Shown: piece by piece, positions 14,701-29,700 of the stretch | Position numbering within the stretch: the stretch's first letter is position 1 | How the letters are laid out: each line of letters begins with the position of its first letter | Source of the DNA: Cyclina sinensis | Taxonomy: Eukaryota; Mollusca; Bivalvia; Venerida; Veneridae | DNA length: 64,000 bases | Reading direction: 5' to 3' | NCBI GenBank assembly: GCA_012932295.1 | Contig: JAAONU010000006.1 | Span: 32,700,882-32,764,881 of the forward strand | Notes under the pieces: generated by a model | What the model was told of the DNA's origin: nothing | Seen by the model: the letters and a program-made list of their open reading frames with translations, nothing else | Database searches by the model: none | Translations under genes and position numbers: made by a program

Positions 14701-17700
14701 TGAGTTTGCTAGATTTAAGAGCAATTTAATCCCTTCACATAGACAACTTTCAGACTGATTTCCTCTCACTTGCATAGGTGACCTCTTGTATTAATCATAT
14801 TAAGGTAATAATGCATCATAGAATTTTTAGCATTTAAGCAGAAAAAGAATTTAACAATTGCAGTTACTGAAAATGTATCATTATGCTTAGCAGTTTCAAA
14901 AACGAAAGTGGATAAGCTTCAAAAAAGAAAATGGATAAGCTATAAGAATGTATCGATCAAGTGATTTTGATTCGGAAGAAACTGAAATTTCATTAATTAT
15001 TTATAACAATTAAGTAGCAAAATGAATTAACTTAGTAAATTACTGAGTATATACTTAAGCATTTTTCAAAAAACTGAGGCCTCGTTCTAATTCCATAGAA
15101 GAAATTGGAATAAAAGAAAAAAAAATAAAGTTTGCAAATAAGCATAAGAAATGTTAACTTTATTTCTGGAAATTGTAGATTATAGTAGTACAATAAAGAT
15201 GCAACTTCTATGTATTATAACTTCCAAAAAAGACTTTTAACATTTTTATTACTGAAAAATAAAACAGATGTCTTTGATGCTGACAGTTTAACCTTTTCAC
15301 ATCTTTCTCCAATTAATTTCCTTCTTTTATTCATACACATAAAAGTCAGACAGTGAAAGGTACCTTTTAACTCATGATCTTTAGGGGGAGGGGCTGTGGG
15401 TTTTTCTTCCTCCTCCCCTGCATCCTTGTCCACCCATCTTTTCTTTACTGGATCCCACACAATCTGTACAAAACATAGAAATGGTCCAAGTTTGTAACAG
15501 ACATAATATATCCATGATCAGGGTTGCCAGCACTTTGGTGAAATAAAATTCCCTGACTTTTCCCTGACTTTTCACTGACCAATTCATGTTTTTCACTGAC
15601 CAAAATCGTCAAACACATAAACGGCCTCCTGACCTCCCCTATAGCCATCCAATCCTCCCATTATATTTTTTGCATGTAAACTTGTATTTATTTTCCAAAA
15701 TATAAAACATTTACATCAAAGTAATGATTCAAACATTGTGTTCTACTATTCTTAACTATTTCTATTCAAACACAGTGTGACTGTTGGTCAGTGAAACATG
15801 TGAAACATATGACATGAAGGCAAGGGTTGCAAAGCCTTTCAGTCTTTAGGCTGAATGATGTTCTAAGGTAAATAATGGGTATTATAATCACTAAGTTAAC
15901 ATATAATGCTTCTTAATATCACAGTTTACTGCTATTTGAATTTAATGCTTAACTGTGAGAGTGATAAAGTCAAATATTAAATGCCTAAAGACTGCCATAG
16001 CCAAGTAAGACCTTCAATGCGTATATTATTCGACCTTTGAAATAATTTTTCCCTGACTTTTCACTGACTTATCAGGATTTTCATTTTTCACTGACCAAAT
16101 TTCAAAATTCCCTGACAATTCCCTGACCTTGAAAAAATACCCAATTTCCCTGACTTTTCAAGTCCGCTGGCAACCCTGATGATGCAGTTTTAATAAAATT
16201 AAAACTGTGTGCCGACCTAATTCAAAGGCTTTCATCATTATACGTATATGCTATCTCAATTATTGAACAAAGTTTGTATTTCAGTAACCTTCGAACACTT
16301 AACTCTTTTTCTTTTTTCAAAGACAGAACTTTCTGGTAATTCAGAGAAGGCAGAAACACTGTCTGTTTGCAGAAATCGTTAATTAGTAATACAGCTAGGT
16401 AATAGAAAAAACTCTATGGAGGTTTAATTTAACATTCATCTTTTTACCTGTCTTGCATAATGCACATAACAGATACTGCATAACAGCCAATTGTATAAGT
16501 AAGATAAAATTGAAAAGTGCAACATACTGAAGGTTCCTTGTCATCTGGTAGCTTCATCTCATTTTTGCGTGAAAACAGACCTCCAATCTTAGCAAACAGT
16601 CCTCCACCTGCACTTCCTGGCTTTGGCTTGGATTGAGACTGCCAAAAACAAAAGTCAGTATTCTTTACTTAAACTGTAATGTTTGTCAATCTCACATTTA
16701 CAAACTTGGTCATTCAAATTTATGAAACTTGATCAATCATTGCCTGTCATGGTCACTTATCTCTAAATGTCACTAGAGCTACTTTTAGCACTATGAAACA
16801 CAATATACTTTGGTTTCTATGGAACAAAGCCACCTTTAAACAATGGCCAATTTTCTTATACTACATTTCAATGACCTTAAAAAGTCACATAGTTAATGAG
16901 TGCATGATCTTTTTTCCTCTAAATTTGACTTTTCAGCATTATGTTGTGAACCTGACATTTGAACCAGTGCCCCATGTAAACCTGACGTTTGAACCAGTGA
17001 GCACAAAATCAATAGTATTTACCAACACATGCCAAACCATCTTGTAAAGGGTTTTGAATGTTAAAGGAAGCAGTTATTTAGCGTTAGTTGTTGAAAACTG
17101 CTATCTATTAATAGGCGCCTTTGAGCCTAAAATTAAAAACCTTGTGAGACCCCAAAAATAGGGTTCATCTACTCATCATGCTAAACCATCCTGTAAAGTT
17201 TGAAGGTCCTGAGAGCAGTTACTCGAGTTACTGAATGAGAACTGTTTTCTAAGTCTAGGTCCCAGTAAGCTTGAACCTGTTTGTCCAAAACAATAGGTTT
17301 CATCTACTCATCAACCCCAATCATCCTGAAAAGCTTGAAGGTCTTGGGAGCAGTTGTTCTTGAGTAACTGCTCAGAAACTGAAATCAAAGTGTTTGCCCT
17401 TTGAGCTTCACTTAGACCCAAATATAATAAGAAGTTACAAACAATTGTTCCCAAAGCCAACAAAAGTATATATCAGTATACACAGACAGACAGATGGACG
17501 CATGGACAGCAACAATGCTAAATGCCTTTCACCTTTAAAGTGGAGATATAATAAAAAAAAAGTCTTAAAACATTTTCTCACCAAGCTGTCACTGTTATCT
17601 GAGGGTTTTTGTTGTTGCTGCTGCTGACCTCTGTTACCACTGGGATGTCTGTCTCGACCAGCAGTGCTACCATTACTGGTCTCTGAGATAGTCCTCTTCC

Positions 17701-20700
17701 GCAGTTTTGGTGCTATAATTCTCTGCTGGGCTGGCTGAATATCAAATATACTTGGAGCTGGTTCTACTGAGTCGACCTGGTCATCTCCATCCTCTCCTCC
17801 ATCTTGTGTGAAACTAGAGGTTGATGCTACACTGCTACGTTTAGCAGATTCAGTAGACTTTGCTGATGTCTGACTTTCACCTAGGTTAATGTCTGGATGG
17901 AACCCTGGAGTTTTTTGAAACTGGGACTGATACTGACCCCAGTGACTAAGACTGCCATTTACTGTTGATCCTAGGGAAAAAAATCAAAATCCTTCTATCT
18001 TTGGCACACTTTAAGTTCATTGTGATTAAACTCTTCATGCTATGAAATTATTTACTTCCTACTCCAAGAAAAATATACGAAAGGAGCATGCTAATACAAA
18101 GCACTGTAAGGGTAAAGACTCTGTTAATGAACCAACAAACAAATAGCCATGCTAGGTATCTTTTTTCCTAACATTTATGGCAATAACAACATGACAATCT
18201 TTACTGATCAGAAGAAGTTTCACAAAGCCATTAGTTTTTTTGTGCAAAAAAAATTACAATTATTTTTTTATTAAATCATCAACTCCGGTTTTATTAATGT
18301 TATTCACAACAGCTGATTTAGACTTTTTCTTGATTACTGTACCCACTGTTTTTATTTTCTTTTCGTTCATTTTTGTTTTTTAAGTTTTACATCAGTGGAA
18401 GATTAGTAAAGCTTCTGTTCTTACCATACTGTGCAAAGCTGCCTGCATTCTGATGCTGGTAATTTTCTGTATTTTGATTGGTTGGTTCACTGTTTAGATG
18501 ATTCTGATTGGTTGATTCAAATCCAGTACTGAGTGACCCTGAAGGTTGTTCTGGCCACTGTAAATTTCCAGTGCTGACCTAAATTAAACAGAACTCATTT
18601 ACAATTTACCTGTCTGTAGGTTGTTAGTCTATTTTATTTTTTTCTCAGCAATCAAAGGTTGACCTTAGAATGATCTCTCTGACGACCCTGTGATCTCTAT
18701 ACTTATACTTCACTATGTAAATTTTGTATCATCAAAAGTAAAAATGTTTCATATATGATTTCATTTTTTTGCTTAAATCTGATATATTTGTTTACAAATT
18801 AACAGAAATGAAATTCAATGTACCACATACATTGAAAGTATCTTTATTTACCTTCAGATGTCTGTTGGTGAGAGTTATCTCCCTGCTTGGTACTGGTTGT
18901 CTGCTCCTGCTGCTGTGTAAGCTAAATTATCTGCACCTGATGCCATCTGTTCAGAAGTGTATGGTTGTGTCTGGTTGGCATCATAACCATTACCATACTG
19001 GGTAGCCTGTTGCTAATACATAAATGAACCAAATTAATAACTAATTAACAAGAGAACATTAAGAAAGCAAAGATTCTCTACATCATCCTACCTTTTTCAA
19101 AGGATGGCTTCAATACTGTCGATCTCATGAGCAGACAATGTAGGTCTGTACAAACCAAAACATTCCCAAATGCAATATTCCTGTTTCAACAATTCCTATT
19201 TATAGTTATTTTTCCCCAAATAAAATCTGATGTACTCTAAAAACTTAAATGCTAGCTTTGTTTTCTACCTAAGGTCAATAGTCACAGAGCCTAGATAAAA
19301 ACACTACCTGGTACTGATGTGTGTTAGCATCCATTACTGGTTGTTGTTGCTGATAATTTTCATGAATACCTGGCATGTTGCCATTGTTGGGCAGGTATGA
19401 TGTATCCTGTGAAAAGACAAACACCTCTCAATAATCAAAGATATTTAGTTAAATCTACCTACCTGTAAGAGTAGCTGGCCTGAATAGTAACAAGGTTCCT
19501 AAGCTTCTGCTGAATCAAATGTACACTTTATGTGCTTATGATGTAATTATACACTAACACACCAATTACATCAAGGAACATCTTTGTAGCCGTAAATACT
19601 TTAAAACTGGTGGCTGCAGCTTTCACCTGTAAACTTACAATACCTAAGCAGTATCAAGTGAAGAAACTTTTAAAATTTCACCATAAATGGAGAAAAATAT
19701 AAGATTTGGGTCCTTAAATATAGGATTATATAGAAATATAGGACACGGTTGACAGACTGCAAACAGTTACCTGTGGATACATGGAACTATTATCAGCTCC
19801 CTGCATATACATGCCAACCTCACCACTGTCGCTGCTCGCTGTTGTACGACCACCGTAACATGCTGGTGTGACTGTTCCAGACATCGGCTGTATTGCACCT
19901 TCCTAAAATATTGAGAAGACCTTGCAATAAATCTTTACATACTGTGCTTAATTGATAGTTTCATTTTGCTAAAGCTAAACAGTAGGATAATAGTGCCATT
20001 TCCAGTTGAACCAGTACTCTAAATGCAAAATACTCAGACAGCTACTTTACTTTATCCACACTGCAAGTGGTCTTATATCACTATCTTATATACAATAATA
20101 TTTACAGGCTTCCTTTAAGTAAATCTAAAATAATGCAAAGACATTTCTCCATCTGGTGTGAAGTAACAACTTCCTGAGCTTTTTTGTAGTCAAAATTCAT
20201 TCTGCGTTATCTTTAAACTAGTTATCTTTAAACATTCATGACTTCCCATCTCTTGAAGATAAGTAAACAGTTATGTCACCTCAAATTGCACAAGTGTAGT
20301 ATGTAGAGCCCGGAGCCAGTCAGGGTCTGGTGAATCATCCTCCTCCTGAAGCTGGGGATGGGAAAACTTCAACTGACATGACAACTGAAATATAAGACAA
20401 TAAGAAAACACTGAATCTAGCAACTAAATTCTCACAGACTTTGTCCATGCGGCTCAGATTCTATAACTCAAACATCACAAAACTTTCTATTCAAATACCC
20501 TGAAGCATGCTATTCTTTGTTGACCAAGTAATTTATTATCTACACTTGTAAAGAAATCTGGTAAAATATGAAAATGCCAATTTGACCAAGTAATTCATTA
20601 TCTACCCTGGTAAAGAATTCTGGTAAAATATGAAAATGCAAACCAGTAAACATCATTTTACATACTAATGTCCATTTTAAAATAAATATGGATTACAGTA

Positions 20701-23700
20701 CACATTACTTACACTTATCTATTTGAGCTTACTGGTAAATGAACTGTAATACCATTTGTGACACAAAAATTATCCTCTGAATATCACAAATCAAAGGGAA
20801 GCCAGGTCCCAAGCTAACTCTGTTATACTTACATCGTAAACAAGCCTGACTAGAACATGTGGGTAAAAGGCAGGGTTCATGTTTATATATCTTGAGATCA
20901 CTTCACAATATTGCAAGGCCTGAAATATTGTAAAAATGTTGGTACAGAAGTGTAAGTAATCCTCAATACAGATATAGTAATATAAACTGTAACTAAAGAA
21001 CAAACTACAGAACAATTTGTCACCAAACCTGTTCTGTATCAATGTTGTGTTCTTTTTTTCCAAACAATTTTAACTCGTTTCTTAAAAAGAAAAAAAAAAT
21101 TAAATAATGTTAGAGTGAAATCTACAAAATAATATAACTGTCTATCAAACTGCTACAAGTTTCTATAACATCTTGTCTGTTAGTTTACACAAGATGACTA
21201 CACACCATGTGAGGTTTCTTCTTTATAGTGTTTAATAACTAGACATGTACTTGCAAGATACTGCTGCCCAAATGGCATGTAACAGCCAATCTTGAACATG
21301 AAAAGTCATAGAAGGGCTTAATTAACAAAAGAAGTTCAAGATATGGTGCCTCTATACTGGCAGAGGAATAAGAATATATGTTTTTATACTTACTTCTTGA
21401 GGATATCCATAATCTGCAAGTCTTGTAGCATACAGAAATTTAAATGTCTGAAACAAAAATACTTGTTGCTGAAGAACATTCTCAGAACATTGCATATCAA
21501 ACTTTAAATGCAATACAAGATTAATTTCACCTACATGTAAACTGTGACTATGGAACAAAGCTTTAATACAAAATGAATATGAAAAAATACTTTCCTTAAA
21601 AACTTCAAAATTATTATTCTTACTTCAGAATTCCACATGCAACTGAAATCTTTCAAAATTTACTCAATAATTAGTAGAAACATCTTTATCACAACAATTC
21701 TTGATTCTTTATGCTGAAGCTGGAAGAAACAAACAGATGTTGAACTGATGAAGCCAGCAACTGTAAGAATGTTTCATCCCTTATGAACCTGGATAATACC
21801 CATAAAGATATCAACAGAAAATATCTGAGATTCAAATTTCATGACAGAGTTCCTATTATATTCAGAAAATTGTTAAGTACATGATCTTCACTTTTGTGTT
21901 ATGCTCATTTTCAGTATTTCAACTCTTGGTTGTAGGTTAAAGTAATAACTCAGTGTCCCCAAAAACCCTAATATAATGTTTCACTATTACATATATTAAT
22001 GTAAACACAACTTACCTGAAAGTTAGTAAGATTAATCATTGTGTTTCCTAGTGTTAGGGCATACTCGTATATTTCGGTACACTGTATAGACTCGTCAGTG
22101 GCAAAGTACTTCAGTGGAAGACCGTGACTAGATCCAATGAGCACTATTTTCGATGACTTCTTGTTATACGAGCCAAAACTTGTCTGGGACATGAGGTAAC
22201 AGAAATGACTGGCATGTAGTAACCCCTTGGATGCTGAAATGAGACCAAGATAATATATACTATCTCGGGAGGTTTAACAGCCAATGATGTGAAATATCTT
22301 CGCATAAAAATAATAACTATTTCATTACTTAAACTGAAGCAGCTTCTTTACTTAGAACATTGTTAAATCAAAATACACATGAAGTGAAAATTATATGAGC
22401 AGGAAGTTTTTTTCTCAAATGAAAACAACAACAACAAGGCCTTAGCCACAACATCTACCTACCAAGTGTATCTCCCAGGGTGGTGATAGACTTTCTGTCC
22501 AGTTCTGGTTTCTGAGTATGGTTGGATAACATCATTGCTAAATGCTGGTCTCCAGTCTCCCCAGCGGTCCTCGGCCACACACTGGAAAAATATTTTCATC
22601 AGCTTTGTTTAGACAAGGGATGTAAACAATTATTAAATTTAATATTAAGGTACTCAAAATCTTTTTTGAATGGTTAACTGGTTATTCATTATACTTTAAA
22701 ATGTTGAAAAAAAATCAGTTCTACTATATCGTGTTCTGTGTTTTTTCAAAGACAGGTAATTCATATTTTAAAATTTGTTCTGTGATCATTCTTTTATTGA
22801 AATATTCATGAAATTTAATGTTGTATTTATCATCTAAAATTTCAAATTATATATTCAAAGAAAAATATTTCTTGTTCTAATGTCATTGTTTTGTGAATTA
22901 ATTTTGTAATTTCAACCTTTATTATAAATTAAGAACAGATAACTAGTTATGCATTGACATACTGGTACCTAGAATTAGTATATAAAATCTCAAAAAAATA
23001 CTGTTTTAGGATTACTTTCAATGTTACTATGCTGTAGTCTTACTGGCTATTTATAACTTTGTCTAAATATTCAACTTCTAATTTCTGAAAAACATTTCAT
23101 CAATTTTATGGTTGAAAATCCAGTTCAACTTACAGTCACTGCAGCTGGTTGACGACCTGACATCATCTGGTATAATGTCTGTAGGGGGTCATTCATACGC
23201 ATTGCAACATTGGCAAACCTAAAATTTAACAAGAAAAGATTCTGAACCAACTGCCTAAAATTCATATCACTGTGTATAAAGCAACAAATTAATTCTCTGT
23301 TTTTACAGTGGTCTCCTTCAACAAAATAAAGGGCTTGTATGCCAGTCATATTTCATTTAACTTTTACTGAGCCGTTCTGAAGTGTTTGCTTTCGTTTCCA
23401 GCAGTGTATCCTACTCAGTAAGTTACCAATTGATGCACCTATAAATGACAAATGAACTGTCAAAACTTTATGATGAAGAAGTCAATTTAAGATATTTCCA
23501 GGGTAGGGGTTCACCATTCCCAAAATGAAAACTTTTTTAAAACTGCTTTAATAACTTATCCCTCTGAAGAATGCTACTTCAGGTAAAACTAAACTTAATA
23601 ATTTAAAAATTCCTTCAATGTCATAACAACTCTCATTCTGAAAACCACACAGAAGCCACAAATGGTTATTCGTATGAAGAAGACTGTTTCACAACATGAT

Positions 23701-26700
23701 TACATTACCTAGTCATGACATTTGCATGAGCTCTGCTGTCCATCTTACTGGCCAGAAACAATGCATGGCCCCAAAGATTGTTCTTCATTGCCCAGTCCAA
23801 TGCATCCTGAAATCAAATAATAATTTATACATGTAACAGTCTACATGAAATTTTCTTCTCTTTATCTGAAAGAAAATTTGATAATGACCAACGAAGAGAT
23901 GCAAAAATCTGCAATTCCACAAAACAGGTACAGTTTTTTTCTGAATTTACAAATCTTTTTCATACATTTACCAAGTCATTCAAAATCTGTAACAAAACAG
24001 TCATAAAAAAAAATCTTCAACAGAATTGCAATACCTTTGACAGCCATAACAAACTTCAGACAGTTTCCAGCATCATACTTGATTACGAAAATACTGTTCT
24101 GTAACAACCTAACTGTACCAATCTAACCTCTATTACATTTAAAATGAGCACTGTGAAAGGACATACCCTACAATTAACCTTAACAAGATCTTTTTTGTTG
24201 GCTAATTTGCTATAAAATGCAAAATAATTGTTAACTTAAAGAAAAACATAGAGCCTAAAAATTTCTTCTTTAGGCATTAAGACATCCAGAAATCATTCAT
24301 GTGGAATAAATGGCTTTCCATCCAAAAAATAGTAAAACAAAAACTCTAATATCAAGACAAATATTAATGAATTCAGTATCAGCTGCACTTACATTTTGAC
24401 ATCAGGTATTTATTCATTAAATACTATTCAAATTTTAATGTTCTGAAAGGAAACTGAATGCATTAACTTTCTACTTCACTGACATATTACCTTTTTCCTA
24501 CCATACATCAACAGATGTCGGAATCTGTCAGTCAACTCTTCCATCGATTTTCCCTTGTTGATCACTGATCTATCAACAACTTAATGACCTATCAATAGGT
24601 GTTGACCCTCGGGATAATTTCTGACTCTGGCTATCCTCTGACTCATCGTCGACTTCCAGATTATCAGCACTGGCGGCAATTTTCATGCCTGAGCGACGGT
24701 ATTCCTGCGTGGTTGGTTCATGACCTTGTAATATGAGGTCAGCAATGTCAGTGCCAACTATAGTCTGAAAAGATTAAACAGTAATATCAGAAACCTGACA
24801 TTGTCAACTGTCTTTCCTTGCTACAGGTCCTTATGCTTTTTTCTCCAAACCAATCAATAGTACCTCATTAGTAAAATGGCATCTTATACCTTGAAAAGCC
24901 AATAATGCATATTCCTAATTACCTTGCCTGATTCTGATCTCTGCTTATCTTAGCCAGAAATGCAATTACCGATTCAAATTTTTATCCACTGCAATACATC
25001 AGTGGACAAGAAAAGATAACTGAAAACCAATACCTATACCATATTCACCCAAATTATGTTGTTAGAACATACAAATTGTAACATCAAAATACATGACTTA
25101 CTCCATTCTGTTTAATAAGCAGTTCTAGGAATCTCCAGATAAGCTCGGCAGAATCTCTATCCTCTAGATTCATGCTTTCAGTACACAGCTTAGCCTTTGT
25201 CTGGCAGAATAAAAGAACATCGTTCTTGTGGGTTTCCCCTCTGAAACAGCAAACCACATGTATACATTAAAGACACAAAGAATTATCGTATCTATAGCCT
25301 GTTACATTATTCTCTTCTTTTTTTTAGATTTTTCACACACGAGTTTAACCTATAGAGAAACTCATTCAAACGTTTCTGGGCTTACAATATTCTACAAGCT
25401 TTCTCTAACAAAAAATTGATACCAGGGATAACTTATATGCAGATGCTCTGACATTTTTGTACACTAACATACTAAATTCAAAGAAGTGCTCTGACTACAT
25501 AAAGTCACACATTCTACATTTCCATGGAAGTTTCCCATAGGATTCAAATCTGTAAACATAACTAAAGTGACGAAAGAATAGAACCTCACCTTTCACAGAT
25601 ATATCAATTCAATTGTGTATATAGTTTTGAATTTGAAACATTTGACCTACTTAACCAAAGGTCCTGGAAACTGGCTCAATGTTTCACATTCTTCGTTCTC
25701 CTCCAGCATAGTATGTACATCATGTATCTCTATCATAGCCGGCTGTCCATCTGCTGGTCGGTTAGGTAAAACTTTCACCAACTGACCATTGGGGCCAAAA
25801 CATGCCCTAACATGGGGTATCATAAACTTCTCAGGAGTCTGTCTCTGTGGAACAACTTCAGCTGTGTAATAAATACAAAGTTTACATTGTCATTAACATA
25901 CATGTATTGCTTTATTAAAAATTATAAAGTATTATCATTAAGTATTTGCTTTCATTAGGAATCAAAATATATTTAGAATGAAGGCATAAGTCTGATGGGA
26001 GAGAACATAAATGACAAACTGCTGATAGCTGATCATACAGGCACAAGGCCAAAAGAATGGCCTAAATTAGTCTAAAGGCTCTGAAAAATCACCCGCAATA
26101 ATGATGAATGGTTTGCATTTTAAACTTGTGAATCAACTGTAAGTATTACAATTGCAATTAATTTTCAAGAACTGTTCCACTCACTTGTTGTTGCGACCCA
26201 GGCTGATATGTCAGGGTCCCAGCGATGTCCATTCTGTTCATATCCGTAGTAACTATAGTAATCATCATAGCCTCGTTGTGAATAATGTAGATCAGGTGGG
26301 TAGTCAAACCTGTAAACATCACCAACATTACATAACTATGACTTGTTTTAAACACATCTTGTTAACTCGTTTCAAAATAGAACTTTGAGATATATTTAAT
26401 ATTGTGTACAAAAAAAAACAGCAACCTGTAACTAAAAGACAGAACTGTAAGATGAACAGTGTGATTCTGTTGTAGGTGACCTCAATTTACATTTTACAGA
26501 AAGAATAAGAATCTGCAATAACATAGTTTCAAAAGTTTCTAGATTTTTGTTGCTTAAGCCTTTGCAGTCATATTACTTGCTTAAACTGTACTTGACTAGC
26601 AGATACTTCATCATTACACATTTACTTAAGTAAAACTAATTATTTAACAGGTCTAAGTACAGTTTTATAGATTTTCTTTTTTGTATTTAATGTACTAGAC

Positions 26701-29700
26701 AGAATGACCAGTGAAGCTGCACCAGGAACTGCTCTGAGATTTGGAATGCCAATAGCAAGCATAACCATAGCCTGGCAAGAATTAAAAAATCTCAAAGTAC
26801 TCATTTCACTTATGTTCAGTTTTATATTCTGAAAATGTTGTCTTGTTAGCAACTGTAAATATGGTCAAATTAAAAAGAAATTCATGTAATAAAAGTGTAG
26901 TTGAAAGGTAGAAATTTAAGCACAGGTTTCTTAAAAAAATGTCAAATTATGTATCATTCAGTTTTACTGTTATCTTATTCCTATTCCATTATGTGGTTAA
27001 TTCTTGGAGTATTATCTCAACTACAATTTTAATAAATATTATAGAGGTGTCAACAGATATTTGTGAGATTATTTAATGACTGTTGTTGTTGTTGCTACTC
27101 TGTAGTTGTTAGTATCACCAAAAATTAATATTTCCAATGACAACAGAATCAAATATTATTATTTTATTAGTATAACTAAATGCAGAACCATTATGACTAT
27201 TAAATATATCCTGAATATATATTAAACTGTGTAGATTTATATATAATGTTCAGACTTTCAAAGCTTCAGAATAAAAAAAACTAGCTTCTACAATATTTTC
27301 TGCAGGCTTATTAGCTAAGTACTTTTCTGTTTATTAAGTATTTGTTCAAGTTAAATATTCACTTCGAAGCATATAACTTGTTAGCAATCTCACAAAAAGG
27401 CAATGCAGTGGAAGTTGAGAAAACATGCTGGGGAACCTTTTATTGAAATAAATTATCTCTCTTACATGCAGTGAAAGAGACATTATGAAATGGATGATCT
27501 CCCTTGGAAATGGTGAGAAAAAAGTGTGAGTTATCTCCCATTTAAATATCAGTCAATGGCAGGCTAAAACAAAAGTGGACAAGTTTACTTTTGAAGTTAC
27601 TGACCTAAATAGTGCATTAACTTTTGGCTCCCTATAAACTATTTTAGAACCGTCAATATTAAAAACAGTAACTCTGAACAATAAGTCACATTCATTCTGA
27701 TAAGTAGATAATTCAATAATCTTGGAATAAAAAAAATAAAAAGATTTCCAAATGAACATTTAAAGCAGAGGATTACAAATGAATAGAATTTTCTCAGATT
27801 ACTAATGGGAGATAACTCTCTAGGAGGTCTACTGGACTACCATGCTCATGCATTGAACAATTTTTATGTAATTTGATCTTTTATGGTATATTAAACCATT
27901 CTCTGCAAAAAGTCAACAATTATAATGTATATCTTCTGTGACCACAGAATGCATTCTAAGATATACCTTAACTGCAGACAATTTAAGGAACAACCTTACG
28001 TATCTTCACAATATTGGCATAATAATATCACAGAGTTAATTTGCACTTGTGAGATGATCATACATCAAGTGACTGCAGAAATCTTATATAGAAACGGTAT
28101 TTCTCCCAATTTCCACCGTATGCCCCAGTTTTTGTACAAGCAATAATACACCAAATGATATATCAATAAATAAATATGATATATGCTTCCCCTGTTAGCC
28201 TTTACCTCTTCTTGTCAGACTCAGGAATCTGATCGTTTTTTCTTGTCAGCTATACTAGCACTAGAAACAAAATGAAATGATTGGGTGTCAAAGCTACATA
28301 CCAATACTATGTTTCATAAAATCGACAACAGAATTATCACTAGTTAATCACAAAATACAATAAAAACTGAAATCAAATCACAAAATAATAGGTGAGTGAA
28401 TCTGTTAGCATTTGTTAAGAACAAAAGAAAATTAATAAATAGCTAAGGAAAACATTCTAGCTAAAGAAGCAACTCAAAAGTTACACATGCATATATGTTA
28501 GTATTTCAAACAGATTTTTTTCTTTAATATTAGACTAGGTAGGTAACTTTTATGGCTATTAAATTTCTGGTGCATATCACTGCATAGTAATCTTTCTGGT
28601 ACTGTAAACACTTTCGGTTAAAAAAGTCATTTTAATATCTTCCACAAGGTATCATTGTTAAATTTAATATCCAAGATTCATTACATTTTTTCATGATTTT
28701 CACTCAAAATGACTTTCAAAAAAAGAAAGACATTCACAAGAGTTAATCATAAACACAACGTCTATCTGGCATGTTTCAGACTAAAAACTCAAAAGTCAAT
28801 CAGAACAAAATAAAAACTTAAATATATTTTGTTTTCAACTACACATTATAATTATGTTGCCCAACTTTTTCCCCTTTCCCAAAATAACAATTGGTTGACA
28901 AATAAAATTAGAGTAAAATAACTGTTTGAATTCCATGCATGCATAACTAAACTGAAACTGAAAAGACTTTTCCTTTGAAGAGAACCTAGGATATTACATA
29001 AGTCTGAAGTTGTATCAATTAAAACTAAACATTTCAGCGTTCAATAAGCAACTGAAGACCACAACAGTCAAAGCATTGAATATGTTAATACTTACACAGC
29101 TAAGGGGAAATAACTACTTACATTTCTTCTCCCCCAGTCTGATAAGGAACCTGGAGTTCCTGTCCTTGACCTTCTGTGATACTGATCATAGTGGTACCTA
29201 GCAGGCAAAGGGAGGTAACTCAATCAAGCATGCAGCAGGCCAACCACCAACATGTGTTTTTATATAAAAAATTATCTCCCTATAAAATTTTACCAATTAT
29301 ATTGCAAGCTTTGATAAATTAATAAGTTATATAGTAGTAATTGTCCTGCAAGCTGTATGCTCATAGAATAAACATAAACTTCAGGGATAACAAACAAAAG
29401 CCACAAAATTATAGATAAGAGAGGATAAAAAGAATGTAGTATAGAAACACATGTTGTTTCCAGCAAATCAGAAATACTGGCATTATTGTGCTTCACCTTA
29501 TCACACTAGAACCAGACTAGATGTCACAAGGTCAGACAAAATATTATAAAACCAGGCAAGCTCAGGCAATAAAAATGGCTACCTTTATACCTTATGCACA
29601 ATAAAACATGGCAAAATTTGTGGTACTCATTTCCAAAGCACCCAAATGCATAAGCTCTATTATAAGGCAATATAAGAAAAAAATGTCTATGCTAAATAAT

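Noticed and set aside
18769..19005. Plus-strand 78-codon frame over a SEC16 exon
   Set aside because: It crosses both exon and intron on the other strand and has no homology-like pattern.
26640..26852. Minus-strand 70-codon frame in a SEC16 intron
   Set aside because: It lacks a SEC16-compatible splice pair and motif; the flanking exons already join in phase without it.
28202..28256. A sixth single-base indel in the AAAAAA run of the 44-nt SEC16 exon
   Set aside because: Choosing the nearer acceptor TATAG gives an open, in-phase exon, so no indel is needed.
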